Assembly: GCA_958295765.1 (NCBI GenBank)
Contig: CATQHB010000002.1
Span: forward strand, 1,743,501 to 1,807,500
Direction of reading: 5' to 3'
From: an uncultured Dehalococcoidia bacterium
GTDB lineage: Bacteria; Chloroflexota; Dehalococcoidia; Lucifugimonadales; UBA3495
DNA length: 64,000 nt
Both the position numbers and the translations under genes were made by a program. This document shows positions 63,395-64,000 of this stretch, in pieces. The first letter of the stretch is position 1; each line of letters starts with the position of its first letter. The notes beneath the pieces were generated by a model that was not told where the DNA came from, searched no databases, and saw only the letters and a list, made by a program, of their open reading frames with translations.

Positions 63395-63739
63395 CTACGA
63401 ACCGGCCAGTATCCGGCTGATTTCCCTGCGTAGCGGTGGCAAGTCTTCCTGGGTGGTCTGCCAGATGATTTCTATACTTATTCCGTAGTATTCGTGAATC
63501 AGTTTGTTTCTCATTCCGATTACGTCATTCCAGGGCATCCCGGACATTTCTAACCGGATATTTGCGGGGATTTGATTCGCCGCCTCTCCGATTACCGCTA
63601 TCCTTTGCGCTACGGCAGCTTGAGTTTTACGGTCTTGATTGAAAGCGGCATAATCCATACCTTCAATAAATTCAAGGCAGTCTAGCGCGGCGATTTCCAT
63701 ATCCCGGAGATAATCACGATAAGTTCGGCGCCAACTCAC
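63395..63739 (-). CDS. HepT-like HEPN RNase toxin
   Basis: 114 aa from GTG 63739. The toxin motif Rx4HxY is exact: R77, H82 and Y84 in MRNKLIHEYYG. HepT toxins cleave RNA, and the partner nucleotidyltransferase (MntA) AMPylates the Tyr. The start overlaps the stop of the upstream gene (GTGA), so the pair is translationally coupled. Confidence 0.9.
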   Translation of the reverse strand: MSWRRTYRDYLRDMEIAALDCLEFIEGMDYAAFNQDRKTQAAVAQRIAVIGEAANQIPANIRLEMSGMPWNDVIGMRNKLIHEYYGISIEIIWQTTQEDLPPLRREISRILAGS

Positions 63740-64000
63740 ACCGGCACGGCTTCTTTCAGGATACGCTCGCTGACCTCCGCTTCCAGGGTGGACTTCAAGA
63801 CCAAATGCGCCTCTACGCCCAACAGTTCGCTCAGATGCCTTTCCAGTCTGACGTACTTGAACATACCGGGAACGCAGTCGAACTCTACCAGAACTTCCAG
63901 TTGGCTGTCGCGCCGGTCATCCCCTTTAACGTAAGGCCCGAATACTTGCAGAGTTCCAACCCCATACTCATCCCGGAGTCGGGGTTGTTCCGCCCGCAGC
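63736..64000 (-). CDS. MntA-like nucleotidyltransferase antitoxin, partial (5' end outside window), motif degenerate
   Basis: The last 87 codons are visible, ending LKEAVPV-stop. The body matches MNT-type antitoxins: LRDEYGVGTLQVFGPYVKGDDRRDSQLEVLVEF. The family motif GSx10DxD should give Gly-Ser and Asp-x-Asp; here it reads Gly-Pro and Gln-Leu-Glu, so key metal ligands look lost. If so, this antitoxin may neutralise HepT by binding only. The start lies beyond 64000. Confidence 0.78.
   Translation of the reverse strand, partial: LRAEQPRLRDEYGVGTLQVFGPYVKGDDRRDSQLEVLVEFDCVPGMFKYVRLERHLSELLGVEAHLVLKSTLEAEVSERILKEAVPV

Overview
The window is about 64 kb of GC-rich bacterial chromosome. My best guess for the source is a Chloroflexota bacterium of the Dehalococcoidia/SAR202 kind. 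The grounds are the gene content (paired acyl-CoA dehydrogenases, class III CoA transferase, luciferase-like monooxygenase, arylsulfotransferase, cyclase, rhodaneses), zinc-type S14, S4, L24, L36 and Adk, frequent TTG/GTG starts, and intergenic regions packed with long inverted repeats. No rRNA or tRNA gene is visible, so this assignment is an inference.

Layout. (1) 1-15,330: the end of the S10 operon, then the spc and alpha operons, all on + and closely packed: rplB(3' end)-rpsS-rplV-rpsC-rplP-rpmC-rpsQ-rplN-rplX-rplE-rpsN-rpsH-rplF-rplR-rpsE-rpmD-rplO-secY-adk-map-infA-rpmJ-rpsM-rpsK-rpsD-rpoA-rplQ-truA-rplM-rpsI, closed by an intrinsic terminator. Several of these proteins carry low-complexity tails. 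(2) 15.8-25.7 kb, minus strand: a CcdA-like membrane protein, then an S-adenosylmethionine/methylthioadenosine block (arylsulfotransferase-like protein, mtnP, a rhodanese, ahcY, metK, a phosphohexomutase) and mtnA behind a SAM-I riboswitch with its own terminator. (3) 25.9-34.9 kb, + strand: pncB, a fused EtfB-EtfA, two acyl-CoA dehydrogenases, a YHS protein, a lipoprotein and an LLM-type oxidoreductase. (4) 35-41.2 kb: a PIG-L deacetylase, a PAP2 membrane enzyme, a MoxR/VWA pair and a MATE-type transporter. (5) 41.2-47.7 kb, minus: a Ham1-like NTPase, a cyclase, an iodothyronine-deiodinase-like gene with an in-frame TGA at the active site (probable selenoprotein), a sulfite-oxidase-family molybdoenzyme, a cupin, a HEPN-like protein and a four-domain rhodanese. 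Upstream of the rhodanese lies an apparent promoter plus a short structured transcript with a terminator. (6) 47.8-57.8 kb, minus: a small unknown protein, sucD, sucC, hflC, hflK, ftsH and a sugar-dehydrogenase-like lipoprotein. (7) 58.2-64 kb: an asparaginase-like protein lacking a conserved Asp, a PD-(D/E)XK nuclease between perfect 31-bp inverted repeats, a class III CoA transferase, a DUF2851 protein, and a HepT/MntA-type toxin-antitoxin pair cut by the window edge.

Intergenic space holds at least five recurring repeat families, named here RepA to RepE. They include about 100-bp hairpin elements in both orientations, a 145-bp unit repeated four times, and a 185-bp tandem duplication. The strongest leads are the TGA-containing deiodinase-like gene, the unannotated promoter-hairpin-terminator unit near 47.6-47.7 kb, and the nuclease gene bounded by inverted repeats.
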